19,103 nt of DNA from positions 1 through 19,103 of the forward strand of contig CAJVPJ010000682.1 in assembly GCA_910592205.1 (NCBI GenBank), read 5' to 3'. Below are positions 1 through 10,232 of the stretch, piece by piece (position 1 is the stretch's first letter; each line of letters starts with the position of its first letter). Under the pieces are notes generated by a model. The model saw only the letters and a list, made by a program, of their open reading frames with translations. It was not told the origin of the DNA and did no database searches. Source of the DNA: Paraglomus occultum (taxonomy: Eukaryota > Glomeromycota > Glomeromycetes > Paraglomerales > Paraglomeraceae). Position numbers and translations under genes: made by a program.

Positions 1-393
1 TCTCTTATTATTATAAAAAGCTATTTAATGGTATTAACGAGGACATTGATGAAGAATTACAAGAAAGAAATAACCTACAGAGATAGAACTCTCTTAATGT
101 CTGCAAAAATAGAACCCTCGTGGTTGTGGATAAAGCCTATATCAGAATTAAATTCTTTGGCTGTCCACTTGTCTGGCTTAAAATATTGTATTTATTTGGC
201 ATGTATTATATCATTCTATTAAAAGCTATTTATAAACGGATTACGAATAGAATCTTTACCAAGCAACCAATAAGAACGAAGTCATAGCTGCTCCCTACTT
301 CTTTCTAATGGCCAAGGCTTTTGATCGGACGTTCTGGATATCGGTCATTAGGCAGGTTTCCAACGATCTATGGTTTGCTTATTCTAACGTCTG
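1..393. other. 3' flank of the Bqt4-like gene, no gene seen
   Basis: This stretch lies beyond the stop codon of the minus-strand gene that ends at 394. The only open frame of note (28-222, plus) has no family signature and no splice or codon pattern that I trust. The region probably includes the 3' untranslated part of the minus-strand transcript, but I see no clear polyadenylation signal. Confidence 0.4.
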
Positions 394-1725
394 TCAAAAT
401 TGGATCATTCCGCTAACACTTTCGCTCATCCCGTTCAACATTTCCCTCATGTCATCACCAGCAAGCAGTCCGACTGCCGTCGCGGCAACTGCTCCTACTG
501 CAAACCCACCTGCCGTCCAATATAATCTCCTCTTTTTTGATTGTGATGGTTGTAAAAATTGCTCTGACTCATCTATTTTTTGTTTAAGTATTGTGATTTG
601 GTTTTTATATTCTGCTTGACTTGATACGTCGGCCTGTTCTGCCATTGATCGATGATTGCATGGTTTTTTTTCATAATTCGTGTTGGACTGAGGCTCACCA
701 TTTGGAATAATTGGATCCGGTGGAGGCATTGCGTTTTGAGTATTTTGAGAGTCCTTCTCCCTCGTGTATAAGGACTGGTGTGTTGTTGGGTGTTCAGAAA
801 TGCAAGCGGGGAGAATGAGGATGAATGGAGAAATGGTAAAACGTTATGAATTACCGTGTGAGTAAATACGTTAAATGAACAAGGATAAATTACCAAGCAG
901 TTGAGAGTGGTTTAAACCATGCACGCGTCTTTTGTCTTCGTCTACAGTATTATACAAATATGTCTCATGCATCTTGTTCAATTATCAGCTTTTCGTACCT
1001 TGTCTTTTGGTTTATTTTTTGGCGAATCGAACCAACTGTTCTCTGTCTCCAAAAGTTCTGCAACGAGGTCGTATATATCATATCTGCGGGCTATTTCTTT
1101 TGCTAAATATGAAATAATTTATGATGGCATTAATCTGATGTAAATCTATGTCTTATTTATATTAATAGTACTAATAAGGGACTGTTGATATGATTATTGC
1201 TTCTTCTACCTTTCTCCAGCGAGATCCTAGTCAAGCGAGATCAGTAAATGGTATTAATATGAGTGAAAACTAACCATTTACACGTATAAAACGATATTAA
1301 CCCATCGATCCTGTTGGTTCCAACAGCATCAACGGATTTCGTTTCTCAAAATGAAATCAGATCACCCCCAACTTCTCTACTCACCAAACGCCCTCGAACC
1401 ATCCTTCATTCACGACTCGTATTTGGCCAATTTCTTTCTTCAGCTTTTCCAGTTCACGTCGCCATGTTGCTTCGTCTGCGTCTTTAGGATATTTAATACG
1501 TAACATATAATATAAATTGACTTCGTCCGTGTCCTGTCTCCGCCACACGTCGTATTCATCTTCGTCGAACCGCAGAGTAACTTCAAGGATAGGAACCGTA
1601 TTTACAAAGTGTCTATTGACTGCGTTTAGATAAGACTGTACTCGTCGTACTTTCCTTGGTGATTGCCGAGTTGGAGTAACAGAAGTGCGTTTCGGTCTGC
1701 CACGCGATGGTCTTGGATTAGACAT
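394..1725 (-). CDS. Bqt4-like APSES/KilA-N-fold protein with C-terminal membrane anchor (4 exons)
   Basis: Model: complement(join(394..774,999..1102,1210..1226,1385..1725)), 280 residues. Seen: the start is the ATG at 1725. Introns are 1227-1384 (GTGAGT...CTAG), 1103-1209 (GTAGAA...TTAG) and 775-998 (GTACGA...CCAG, with a CTGAAC branch-like site and a pyrimidine tract). All phases match across the 17-base exon. Residues 8-13 (RGRPKR) are an AT-hook. The spliced stretch GVWISLEKAKEIARRYDIYD (112-131) matches the end of the APSES/KilA-N fold, where fungal Bqt4 and Swi4/Mbp1-type proteins carry a G-x-W-I/V-x-x-E-x-A signature. Residues about 205-229 look coiled-coil, then come basic KKRR and a Gly/Ala-rich membrane helix at about 239-260, with a tail of about 20 residues. 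Known: Bqt4 of fission yeast combines an APSES-like domain with a C-terminal membrane helix and tethers telomeres to the inner nuclear membrane. Inferred: a similar tail-anchored nuclear-envelope DNA-binding role. It could instead be another KilA-N-type protein. The gene family is moderately sure and the exon joins are good. Confidence 0.72.
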
Positions 1726-1860
1726 GAGTAACCACTTGTAAATTTTTGCCGAGATAAAGTTTGGCGATTTAAGGTTGAAAAGAAATATTTTTTAAAAGAA
1801 AGGGGGAGAAGTCACATCCCTAACAGATCGTTGTTTACGACTTAATCCCGGATGAAATCT
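1726..1860 (-). promoter_or_regulatory. Likely leader/promoter of the Bqt4-like gene
   Basis: Directly upstream of the ATG at 1725, the minus strand is pyrimidine-rich (the plus strand at 1771-1811 is almost all purines, ending in a GGGGG run). Such CT-rich leaders are common before fungal start codons, and the same pattern precedes the methyltransferase gene on its own coding strand. I see no clear TATA box. The exact transcription start cannot be read. Confidence 0.35.
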
Positions 1861-3297
1861 AGTTTGTGATTGGACATTGATGATGATGTCATCAAATGGG
1901 CGCACCAGCACTAGAAATTGTAATATGTTACACATAATTTTTGACAATGACCGTATTAAAATATCTATAGAAATAGTAATAAAATAAAAATGACTGGTAG
2001 AACTTGAAAGTGACGTGGTTTACCTACACTTATGTCAATTTTTAATAGCTGTGAAAGAGCAGTGACATTATATCCCTTGGGAAATAAAGCTAATGTATTA
2101 GATGGTTTGATTACATTCTACGTTTTGTATGTTTCTTATTACAAATCAAATTTCGTACGCTCACTAAACTTTATTTTCATTAGCAAGTAGTTCGTGCATA
2201 TAAATATGATTTTACTCTGACAAACACGAAATATTATTCGACACTGACGTCTTGTCACGTGTACTAGTTGTGACAATATATATGTGAGAAAAAAACTGTT
2301 GATTCAATTTCAAAATTCAAATATTTTCAGCCTGTAATTTCCCGAGATCAACAACCAGGCGGTGAGATTCGATGCATAGTATTGCCCAATAAACGTCTGA
2401 ATACCATCAATGCTGAGCAGCAGCCACTGTTTTGTTCCTAATGTTTGGATTTCTTTCTTGATATTTTACTGTCAATCTTCGTTTTTTTGTCATTTTATGC
2501 AATCCTCCGACGCACAATTGGGGTTTTCGTTTACTATTATTATGAAATCGCAAACGTTATCTACTTTCGACTGACGAGATTTTTACAATTAAAGGGTGGT
2601 ATTTAATATGGGCATTTCTATGCAATAATTTTATAAAATTACGGATAATCAAGGTAAGTTTATTATTAATTAACCGGACAGAATTGTCTTTAAGTATAAC
2701 GAGAGATTTGGATTAACAAAAAAAAGTTAAGGAGTTGACTGTGTGTTAATATCAACATTTTTGTATTTCTTTCCAACAAGTTTTATTCGCTTTAACTGCT
2801 ATAATTAGCGGTAATTGTTACTTTACGTATTTTGCCTTCGTATTGGGATGCATTTCCATATTTTTGAATAAGAAAGAATCTTTAAAATTTCTACCCATTA
2901 CTAATGTTAAGGTGTGTTTTACCATGCTAACTCAACATTAAGTCTAGTAACAATAATTATATACTTTATTCTCCTTTATTTCTGATAATAATAAAAAAAT
3001 AATATTTCGCACACTATAACAAATCTACACTACAAATACTGACCAAAAGTGTTTGATCACTCCCCGAAATTTATCTAACAGAAAATAGTAAAAATTTAAA
3101 TGATTCTGTTATGAAAAAAGTAGCAATATTTATAAATTTTTTATTTAAAATTATTATAACAATAATGTATTTGTATAGGCCAATATACACTCCTTGACAA
3201 AGTTAATTCTATGATTTTGGGCTCAACAAGCCAATGAATAATTGATAAAATATTAAATGTGTTAAAGGTCTAGCGCTAATATTACACGATTGTAATC
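1861..3297. other. AT-rich intergenic DNA, nothing recognised
   Basis: No open frame of 60 codons exists on either strand here, and I find no transposase or reverse-transcriptase remnant. One short hairpin, ATTACA-CGAT-TGTAAT, lies at 3280-3295, just outside the MITE that follows. The base composition is much more AT-rich than in the two genes. Confidence 0.5.
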
Positions 3298-3457
3298 TAC
3301 ACAGTTAGCACGGATATACCTGGATATAATATATAACGATGTTTTTTTTATGCTCCGAATTTTGTTTAATAAAATTTCCTGGATATAACGAAAACCTGCT
3401 ATAACGAAGAAAACGGGCGGAACGGATGCACTCTATTATATCCAGGTTCATTGTGTA
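3298..3457. mobile_element. Short pogo/Tigger-like MITE with TA flanks
   Basis: The element is bounded by TA at 3298-3299 and 3456-3457, as expected of a TA target-site duplication. The ends begin CACAGTTAG... and, on the reverse complement, CACAATGAAC.... Both ends share the 14-base block ACCTGGATATAATA (3318-3331, and inverted at 3434-3447). The left end carries an extra GGATATA block. Inside are further copies of the motif (CCTGGATATAACGAAAA at 3378-3394, then CTATAACGAAG at 3398-3408). Repeated GGATATAACGAA words with TA duplications are typical of pogo/Tigger-type Tc1-mariner relatives. At about 156 bases it has no coding capacity, so it would be a non-autonomous derivative mobilised by a transposase encoded elsewhere. 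The family name rests on remembered end motifs. Confidence 0.6.
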
Positions 3458-3470
3458 TTAAAATTCTATA

Positions 3471-3900
3471 GTAAAAAAAAAACTAACTTTTGGACCGCTT
3501 AGTTTATTTAAATAGCGCGCCTAATAACCAGAATAATAAATTAGTAAAATTTCAATTTTTCGCGTTGCACACTTTTATTGAAACCGTTTTACTGAAGTAA
3601 ATGTCAATATTTAGTATTTCCTTCATTCACAGTTTGAATTTGGTTGGGCATGATAGTAACAAATTATGGTATATGTTTCGTGGACGCGGATTTTAATCTT
3701 CATTTACTATCATGTTTTATAATAGTAAGTTTGTGCGATTGCATCTACTGGTGATTATGAAGAATAAACTCCTTAGCGAGATTCATTTATGCGTTAAAGC
3801 GAAAAAAAAAAGTAAGTTTTATTCTTCTCATCATGAACGCTAGTTAAATAAACGTTTAGACAACTAATGCGCTAAGTGGTCCAAAGTGTAGTTTAAATAA
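3471..3900. mobile_element. Divergent fold-back (MITE-like) element
   Basis: A 20-base block CTAACTTTTGGACCGCTTAG (3483-3502) recurs inverted at 3872-3891, matching at 16 of 20 positions with the core TTTGGACC intact. A second, inner inverted pair, CATGATAGTAA near 3649 and TTACTATCATG near 3704, is perfect over 11 bases, and its centre nearly coincides with that of the outer pair. The whole block can therefore fold back on itself. I see no open frame, so it would be non-autonomous. No target-site duplication is obvious. The superfamily cannot be named from this. Confidence 0.45.
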
Positions 3901-5701
3901 ATTATTACCGTGCAACACAGTAAACCTTTCCCAAATCGTAGATTCGCCGTTTATAAGGACAAGATTTGCTTCGCCCGAGGTGGACTATGATGAGAGCTGA
4001 CAGCACATTTCTCACCTACCCTCTTGTACATGCAAGATTGGGGCAATCTAAATTCATTGAGAGAAACCTTGCATTGTTAAACGGACTAGTTTATTAAAAA
4101 GCGACTGGGAACGATTGTAAGGAAACTCTTAAAAAGACGTGTCGAATTACTCAGCCTTTTATAGTTAATACATTCTTTGATTTAAAGACTATTGTTTGTT
4201 GTTGTTCTAACGACAGTATTATTATTATTGTGCGCCGTTGGTTAAATAACCGCTTATACTTACGGAAGTTAAAGTAACATCCAGCCATAAATTAAGCGAA
4301 CGCCAGAGCATCAGACTGGACAATTCACGTATCGGTACGATATTTTATTTTGATAGTTGACGCTCGAGCTTTCATACCTTAGTCATAAAGGATGCTTTCA
4401 AGAGTTATGTTATCACAGTATTAGTATGTATACTGCAGTATGTCTTGGAGTTATCATCTGTAAGAACCTGAAGCCATAAGGAAGTCAGCGTTATATAACA
4501 TCGAGATCGGAGGAGAGTGGGGTTAATGACAGCAGTTGGAGAAGTTGTTTATTACTATAAATGCTTTTTAATATTCTCAAGTACTATAATTGTTTATTAT
4601 CATCGTATAGCTCTTACTTTGCTGATGTAAGAATAACCCATGGCGTTGACAAGAGGCATATAATTAACCACCAGTTTAGTTCAGAAGAGTTGTAAAGATC
4701 AGATTTATTAAAATGAATTTTAATTATAATAACAAGAGCGTATTAGTCCCTCATTGTCAATAGGTTTCTCATGCTCATGGACCGAGACTAATCCGTTGTA
4801 GTCTGTTCCGGAATCAACAATATCACATCAATAAAAGTAAACGTGGGAAATCCACGAGAGTACCTTAAATCCGACGTCTTGAACATTCACGCGAAATTAT
4901 ACAACGAATCGGCAAATATTGTGCATGGTAGTTAGGGAAAAGACGGTCTGTGTGTTAACGAAAAACAACCATTAGCCATTTTATATCGAAAAGTCGATAA
5001 AATAATCTACTTCCTATATTAAATCGGTAAAGTTGATACTTGACATACAATATCAGAATAAAAGACATGTAAACCGTTCAAGTTGTAAAAATAATCGTTC
5101 GGCAAATGTTATGTGTAGTCAGAGAAGATTGAACGGCAATAAAGAAATAGAAAATCTTACTTGAAAATTGATCCAACTCTATTGTCACTTGCAATAAATT
5201 GATTATTTGACGAGCTTGGAGAAACGGCGAATGACTGGAAGAGCATGTAAAACTTGGAGAAATCATACAAGAGTTATGCGGAGAAGGATGCTAAACAATA
5301 AATATAGCAATGTCGAAAAACTGATTAGTATTAAAGGAGGAGGAATAAGTACTATTACCAATAGACACGTTCTTACCGGAATTTGAGTAATGAAGCGAAA
5401 ACGTTACTTAAGCTGCTATAATAAATAGTTTAAATTTTTCCGTATCGCACGAACGAGTGTTTGTAAAAAATAATGTCGAAATAACTTCAGAATCATTTAA
5501 ACTATTGTTTCTTTTGACATCAGTGCTGATATGTCGATGCACACGTTGACAACTTGCTAACCACACCGCTTGAACCGACGAACGTGTTCCACGACATGGA
5601 TGATATAGGCTCATAGACTATAACGTACGTTATCAACATGTCAATGCGGAACCTCTTTCTAACAAGTCAACACACGACTCGGACATGACAAGTGAGCGTC
5701 G
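3901..5701. other. Intergenic DNA, no gene recognised
   Basis: Only two open frames of just over 60 codons occur (minus strand, 5078-5266 and 5408-5614) and neither shows a motif or plausible splice partner. A rough direct repeat of about 40 bases is visible at 4905-4948 and 5094-5137, sharing CGGCAAAT and GTAGT words. A small hairpin, TATCGA-AAAG-TCGATA, lies close to 4984. I see no promoter or RNA gene. Confidence 0.45.
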
Positions 5702-5977
5702 TCACGAGAGAAAGCCGGCAGTTTGCACTCTGAGTGACAAGTAATGGCGGGAGTGGGTAGTCGGCAAGATCTCGAAAGAATCTGTCATTGCTTGAATAGC
5801 GGAAACAATCGCGTAAGGTCGCAAGTACTGAATGTAGACAAAGAAATAAAATGGACAATACAAGCCGTAAGCTGCTATTAGATGAACGAAAATGGAATAT
5901 TTTATTGATTTCAAATTCCCTAGCTGCTCTTTTTCTTCTTCTGCTACGAGTGAATACTCGTGCTCATATGTCCGCAT
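5702..5977 (-). CDS. Doubtful small membrane-protein ORF
   Basis: The minus frame is open for about 130 codons (about 6100 down to the stop at 5702), long for this base composition. The first ATG is at 5977 and gives about 91 residues: an acidic/charged start, then a hydrophobic aromatic segment (around SIFVHLIAAYG and CPFYFFVYI) that could span a membrane. I recognise no family, and the start lies inside a perfect hairpin (5976-5996). Possible readings are a small orphan gene, a decayed exon or chance. There is no neighbouring gene with which it could form a unit. Confidence 0.2.
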   Translation of the reverse strand: MRTYEHEYSLVAEEEKEQLGNLKSIKYSIFVHLIAAYGLYCPFYFFVYIQYLRPYAIVSAIQAMTDSFEILPTTHSRHYLSLRVQTAGFLS

Positions 5978-6088
5978 ACCAAACACTATTTGGTATATGC
6001 TCAAAACATGCTGACCCTGGATATGGCGTAAGAACGCTGGTGCCCGACTCTTTGATGGGTCACGCTCTATCAACAAGTGAAACACTTG
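5946..6088. repeat. Cluster of three perfect short hairpins
   Basis: Three inverted repeats lie within 143 bases: ACGAGT-GAAT-ACTCGT (5946-5961), ATACCAAA-CACTA-TTTGGTAT (5976-5996) and CAAGTG-AAA-CACTTG (6074-6088). Each is perfect in its stem. Such density is higher than in the surrounding sequence. They could be structured RNA, binding sites for dimeric factors, or chance. No RNA family is recognised. Confidence 0.35.
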
Positions 6089-6091
6089 CAA

Positions 6092-7705
6092 AACAGACTA
6101 TCCTAAAGTGAACAGGAAGCTAGTTCAAATTCATCAAGAAGGCATGCACAAATGCAAAAAAAAAAAAAAAAGAAATGTCAGTTATGATTAATAGATAACC
6201 ACCAAAACCAGTATTTGTTTCAGAAGATTCTAAATAAAATTCTATTTTATTCGCCTACGTACGTCTATAGTAAGGATCTCAGCACAATGTCCATCCAATT
6301 GATTGCTCACGCTCTCACAAACTTCTGTTTTTTCCTAGAAGCGCAGAATTCGAATGCAGCACGCAAGGTTCGGCAACGCCCTCGTCAGGAAAGGAAAGGG
6401 CTGAAGGGGGAAAAGGGTATCGTGAATGAAAGAGATGATAATTAGCTGCTCGATAATTAGCCACTCTTCCTTATCAAGCGTCATAGACCGTCTGGAAGCA
6501 CCAGTAACTGTATGCATGTTAGACTATAAAATAACATAACAATAAAAATATTAATATAAACATAATTGATACTGCTAAACATTGTGAAATGATAATGCAT
6601 ATACGTGCGTTATAGCAATTATGTAATTGAATGACATGACTGCAGGCTCCGACATATCACATCAATTTAATTGATCGATTGCCGTTTCTAAAACAGAGAC
6701 CTAAGATGGCAAATTACTTATTTCGTTGGACGTGATGCGATATGCACAAGCTGCATACCATACAGATAATCTCTTTGACTTGCTGACTAAAGATCAGTTG
6801 ATAAGTAATACCTACCGTTGTCCTTTGATTCGTACATATTCGCCCCCAACAACAGGTGCGGGCGGGGCATAGCGATCTACAACAAGTCTGTCGTTGTTAA
6901 TATTGTTGTTGCGAGCGCTTGAACGTTTGGTTACATTATAATTGATAGTATATTGTATGATAATAAAGGCTCGTTATTGCAAGTGTAAACTTTACACTCA
7001 CCTACGTAAACTACGGGTACAGTAACGCTTTTAAGAAATCCATAGAGAGTTTCACTATAGAACATTATGTGGGAAAGAGAAAGTGTGCCATTATCAAGTC
7101 GGCGAAAATCAGCATAGTTTAATAATCATATTAATAAACTTACATAGTGACTATCAGGAAAACAAGTGTTGAATCACATGTGAGGTAACCTCGTCAACGT
7201 CACCTGTTGAATAATGCGTTCCTCGAGTTCAAACATTGACTGTGAAAGATGAATCTGGAGAATTTTTTCGTTATTTTGATTAATATCACGTGGGGAATGT
7301 CTTTTTTTTTTTCTTGATGACAAATCTTATATGGATTGTGAATGTGAGTACTACCTTCTGATGCAGCGGGGATTCGGATAATGTGTGTGTGCAGCTGATC
7401 GTCTATTCAGATATACTATTTCGCCCCATCTCTTATTTTGTGATCCTCAAAGTGTTCCATCAATCATTATAATCATTCCTACAAAACGGGTTATAGCAAT
7501 ACTGTTTCTTGTTCCCCCCTCCCTGACCAATCCATTCATTCAAATCAATCACACAAACCTTAACCTTACTTAGTGACCAATGTTTAAACCTTATGTCTGC
7601 CATACACACCCCCCGATTACTCGAACACCCTAATTCTACAGCATTCCGTATTTTACAATGCAGGTGCGACCGGAAAATCTGTTCCAAACATCAGTCCGAA
7701 TACAT
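6092..7705. other. Intergenic DNA with simple repeats, no sure gene
   Basis: It contains a run of 16 A at 6156-6171, a strong acceptor-like pyrimidine tract ending CCTAG near 6341, and a 17-base palindrome AGTGTAAA-C-TTTACACT at 6982-6998. A plus-strand frame of about 50 codons between 6708 and 6867 reads like protein, but it lacks a family match and such lengths arise by chance. A poly-T run lies near 7302-7312. I cannot support a gene here. Confidence 0.35.
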
Positions 7706-7710
7706 TAGAC

Positions 7711-7799
7711 AATTGTACGAGTAATTAATGTCGGGAATAATGACAATATTGTTGATATTATGATGCTGACAATGTTTGTAACAACAATGTCATTGTTAA
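7711..7799. promoter_or_regulatory. Cluster of ACAAT/ATTGT sites, several palindromic
   Basis: Within 90 bases there are ACAATTGT (about 7711), ACAATATTGT (7743-7752), a further ACAAT near 7769, and the perfect 15-base palindrome AACAATG-T-CATTGTT (7783-7797). ACAAT/ATTGTT is the core bound by HMG-box proteins of the SOX/MAT type. Whether this is a real regulatory site is inference only, because the gene it would serve is unknown. The doubtful exon at 7860 follows closely. Confidence 0.2.
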
Positions 7800-7859
7800 T
7801 TTACGGTTTCCAATAAAACTCAGGTCCTGAATGATCATAAGCTGTTTTCCGGTGCTTAG

Positions 7860-8064
7860 TTATGATGAAAAGCTGTTACCGTATATGGTTATCAAGGATC
7901 GCCTGATCTTCGTATACCAACAGAAAATATACACTCTGCAGGAAGTAAGCCGTGGATTTGGGTCTTTAGGTGTGTATGCGCAGAAATTGGACCAAGATTC
8001 TAGGGTGAGTGGAATACAGATGAGGGGACAGTTAGATAATCTGACTCTGGATAAATCACTGTGA
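7860..8064 (+). other. Possible terminal exon of an unidentified gene
   Basis: After an acceptor-like TTTTCCGGTGCTTAG ending at 7859, a frame is open to a TGA at 8062-8064. It would give about 67 residues with a protein-like mix, starting YDEKLLPYMVIKDR and ending NLTLDKSL. Codons favour purine first positions. A good donor (GTGAGT) near 8007 offers an alternative end. No upstream exon with matching phase (two bases left over) could be fixed, and no family is recognised. An open run of this length is not unusual by chance, so this is only a candidate. Confidence 0.2.
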
Positions 8065-10150
8065 TATAGAGAAGGGAGAAAAAGAGATATGTAATGCATC
8101 AATATATATATGTATGTATGTATGAATGTGTGAATATGTAATCAAAAATGTAAACCTTGTTTGAGATCCGGCGACAATGTTTGATGATTGTTTCTTTAAC
8201 TGATGCATCTGGTGACCATAAAATGAACCGATTAGCAAGATGCATTCACAGTGACCATTCTTTAAACTCATTCTCAACCTTTTAATGAGAATCTCACATT
8301 GACCATACCGTTAAATATAGAACCACCCGGTCGATATCACGTGGTCTATCGCAATGGCCCGTGATTATTCATTGTTATCATGTGATAGCTCTCTCGTTCT
8401 TTGAGCCGTTTTAGGAGGTTGGGGAGAGAAAAGCGTAAATGATAGAGTGGGACATAGAGGGGGGAAAAAGAGCGGTTTCTTTATGAGCCCATCAAAATCG
8501 ACAGTCGAGTACTAGTCGCGTCATAGGGTATGAGTTCTTTGAGGGATAATGTGATGGTGATTTATCATCAGCGATACTTTTTGTTTTCCAAGGCGTTTCA
8601 AGCGTTCTCACATTCCTTTCCTTTTTTTTATTATTATTTTATCACAAAATAGTATAGATAATTACGAGTAAAACACAGAGTCATCAAAAGATGAATACAA
8701 AACAGTAATGCAAATATGATGTTTATACGAATGACGACTTAATGTATCTTTTGCAAGTTCACGAACCTTGGCCACTCACTCTTCAACAGATCGTCTCTCA
8801 CATAATCACGGAAAAAACCAGTCTCACCAATCTCGTCAAAAAAAACCCTCAATCTACCACATCCCCACATCTCCTCTTTTCTCTTTTTGGAGCATGTCAC
8901 TGTTACTTGAAAAGTTTTTTTTTTCCTCTTGCTTCTTTGACCCCTTAGTGATGCATCACGTGTGTTATCAATAGTCAAGAAGAGCGAGGATGGTAAGGTT
9001 CATTTATTATATATATTGCAGGTCCATGTATAGAATGGGAATATGTAACATGTAGACGATACATTCGGCATTTCAAATGTAAGACCGAGTTTACAAAAAA
9101 TTGAGTTTGATCGAATAAATTGAAATGATCGACTAGAGATTTTTATAGATTTCTCGGTTGAATATATTTATTAATTTAATTTTTTTTACGCTTTTGCCTT
9201 TTTGTCTTTTTGTCTTTTCTGTCTTTGCCTTTGATGATTAATCAGGAACAAAGATCAGAGCAAAGATAGTATAATTTCGATCACGAAATCTGTGCAATTT
9301 CTTTTTTCCTCTCGCCACACTTATTCGTCATATTTGTTTGTTTATCCATTGTTTTGTATTTCGTGCGGTACGACTTGATAGATTTTTCCAAACTCGATGG
9401 GAAGCCGGAAACCAAAATAATCTTATGAGATGGCATGCTCTTTCCTTTCGGGGGTAATTGTTATTATGTTCTTATTCGTTTTGATCCACAAAGGTAATCT
9501 TGTGTAGTATTGTTCGAAATCGGGCGATCCCTCTGCTGGAACGGAATTTTGCGTAATGTTTCATCATGGGCGTGTGGGGATCGCGCCGCTCTTTGTAATT
9601 GGAATTCGATGGGATTAATTGGGAAATAAGCAGGATTGACAGTGCAAGCTTTTTTGCCTTGCCTAGCAAATCCATCAGGTGGTCTAGGCTGTCGATGCAT
9701 ATAATAATGTATGTATTAGATTAGTCATATAGTTATATATTCAGTATTATTCGTCATACCCATTCGAATTTCTAGCATGCTTGTGTAGGACCCCTTGTCA
9801 TAGATGCATCAACATGCGACGTTTCTTTGTTGTATATTGGGCGTAAGTGTTGATAAAAGTATGCGCAAAAGCAGACATTCTGGATAAGCGTAAATTAGGC
9901 TCCAATGTCAAGTACCCACAAGCCACTCTGCCATTGTGAATATATATTATCGAGTGACATTCAAGGATCCAATAAAATAATTACCACCATTGTACCGGGT
10001 ACAATAAAGTCGGTCTCGTTGGATTGAGAATACAAACGGAACATTCTCTCCCCGTGGGAAAATGAACCATATCCCGAACTGGAGGGGGGAGGAGGGGAGG
10101 GCGCTGATAGGGTGTGCGAAGAAAGGGAGAGTCCTTTAAGCAAATATCAC
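8065..10150. other. Intergenic DNA with short tandem repeats, no sure gene
   Basis: A (TA)n/(TATG)n tract lies at 8101-8136. A purine-rich plus strand at 8410-8475 mirrors the leader pattern of the two real genes and might mark a minus-strand promoter, but no start codon with a convincing frame follows. CACGTG occurs at 8338-8343. An imperfect repeat of TTTTGTC/TTTTGCC words lies at 9190-9232. Open minus frames at 8739-8978 and 9464-9700 (about 80 codons each) lack a family match. Confidence 0.35.
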
Positions 10151-10161
10151 AAACTGCAGGG

Positions 10162-10232
10162 GAAAAAAATTTTTTTTCACTCTTTTTTTTTTTTTCCTTT
10201 TTTTTTCTGTCCTCTCTCTCTCTCTCTCTTTT
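10162..10232. repeat. Low-complexity tract: A/T runs and (CT)n
   Basis: A run of seven A followed by eight T (10163-10177) is followed by long T runs and then (CT)9 at about 10212-10229. The plus strand is almost purely pyrimidine. It looks like ordinary microsatellite DNA, although a pyrimidine tract of this kind could also belong to an intron or leader. Confidence 0.75.

Noticed and set aside
4905-5137. Rough direct repeat of about 40 bases (4905-4948 and 5094-5137)
   Set aside because: Similarity is partial and does not extend; not enough to call a tandem repeat or a transposon.
6708-6867. Plus-strand open stretch reading like a protein exon (DVMRYAQAAYHTDNLFDLL)
   Set aside because: About 50 codons only, no family match, and no exon partner of matching phase was found.
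8739-8978. 79-codon minus frame ending in a GETGFFRDYVRDDLL-like segment
   Set aside because: No start, no family and no joining exon could be established. The plus strand is pyrimidine-rich and also open here.
9464-9700. Two overlapping minus-strand frames of 67 and 78 codons
   Set aside because: Both frames are open at once, which argues for low stop density and not for coding. No motif in either.
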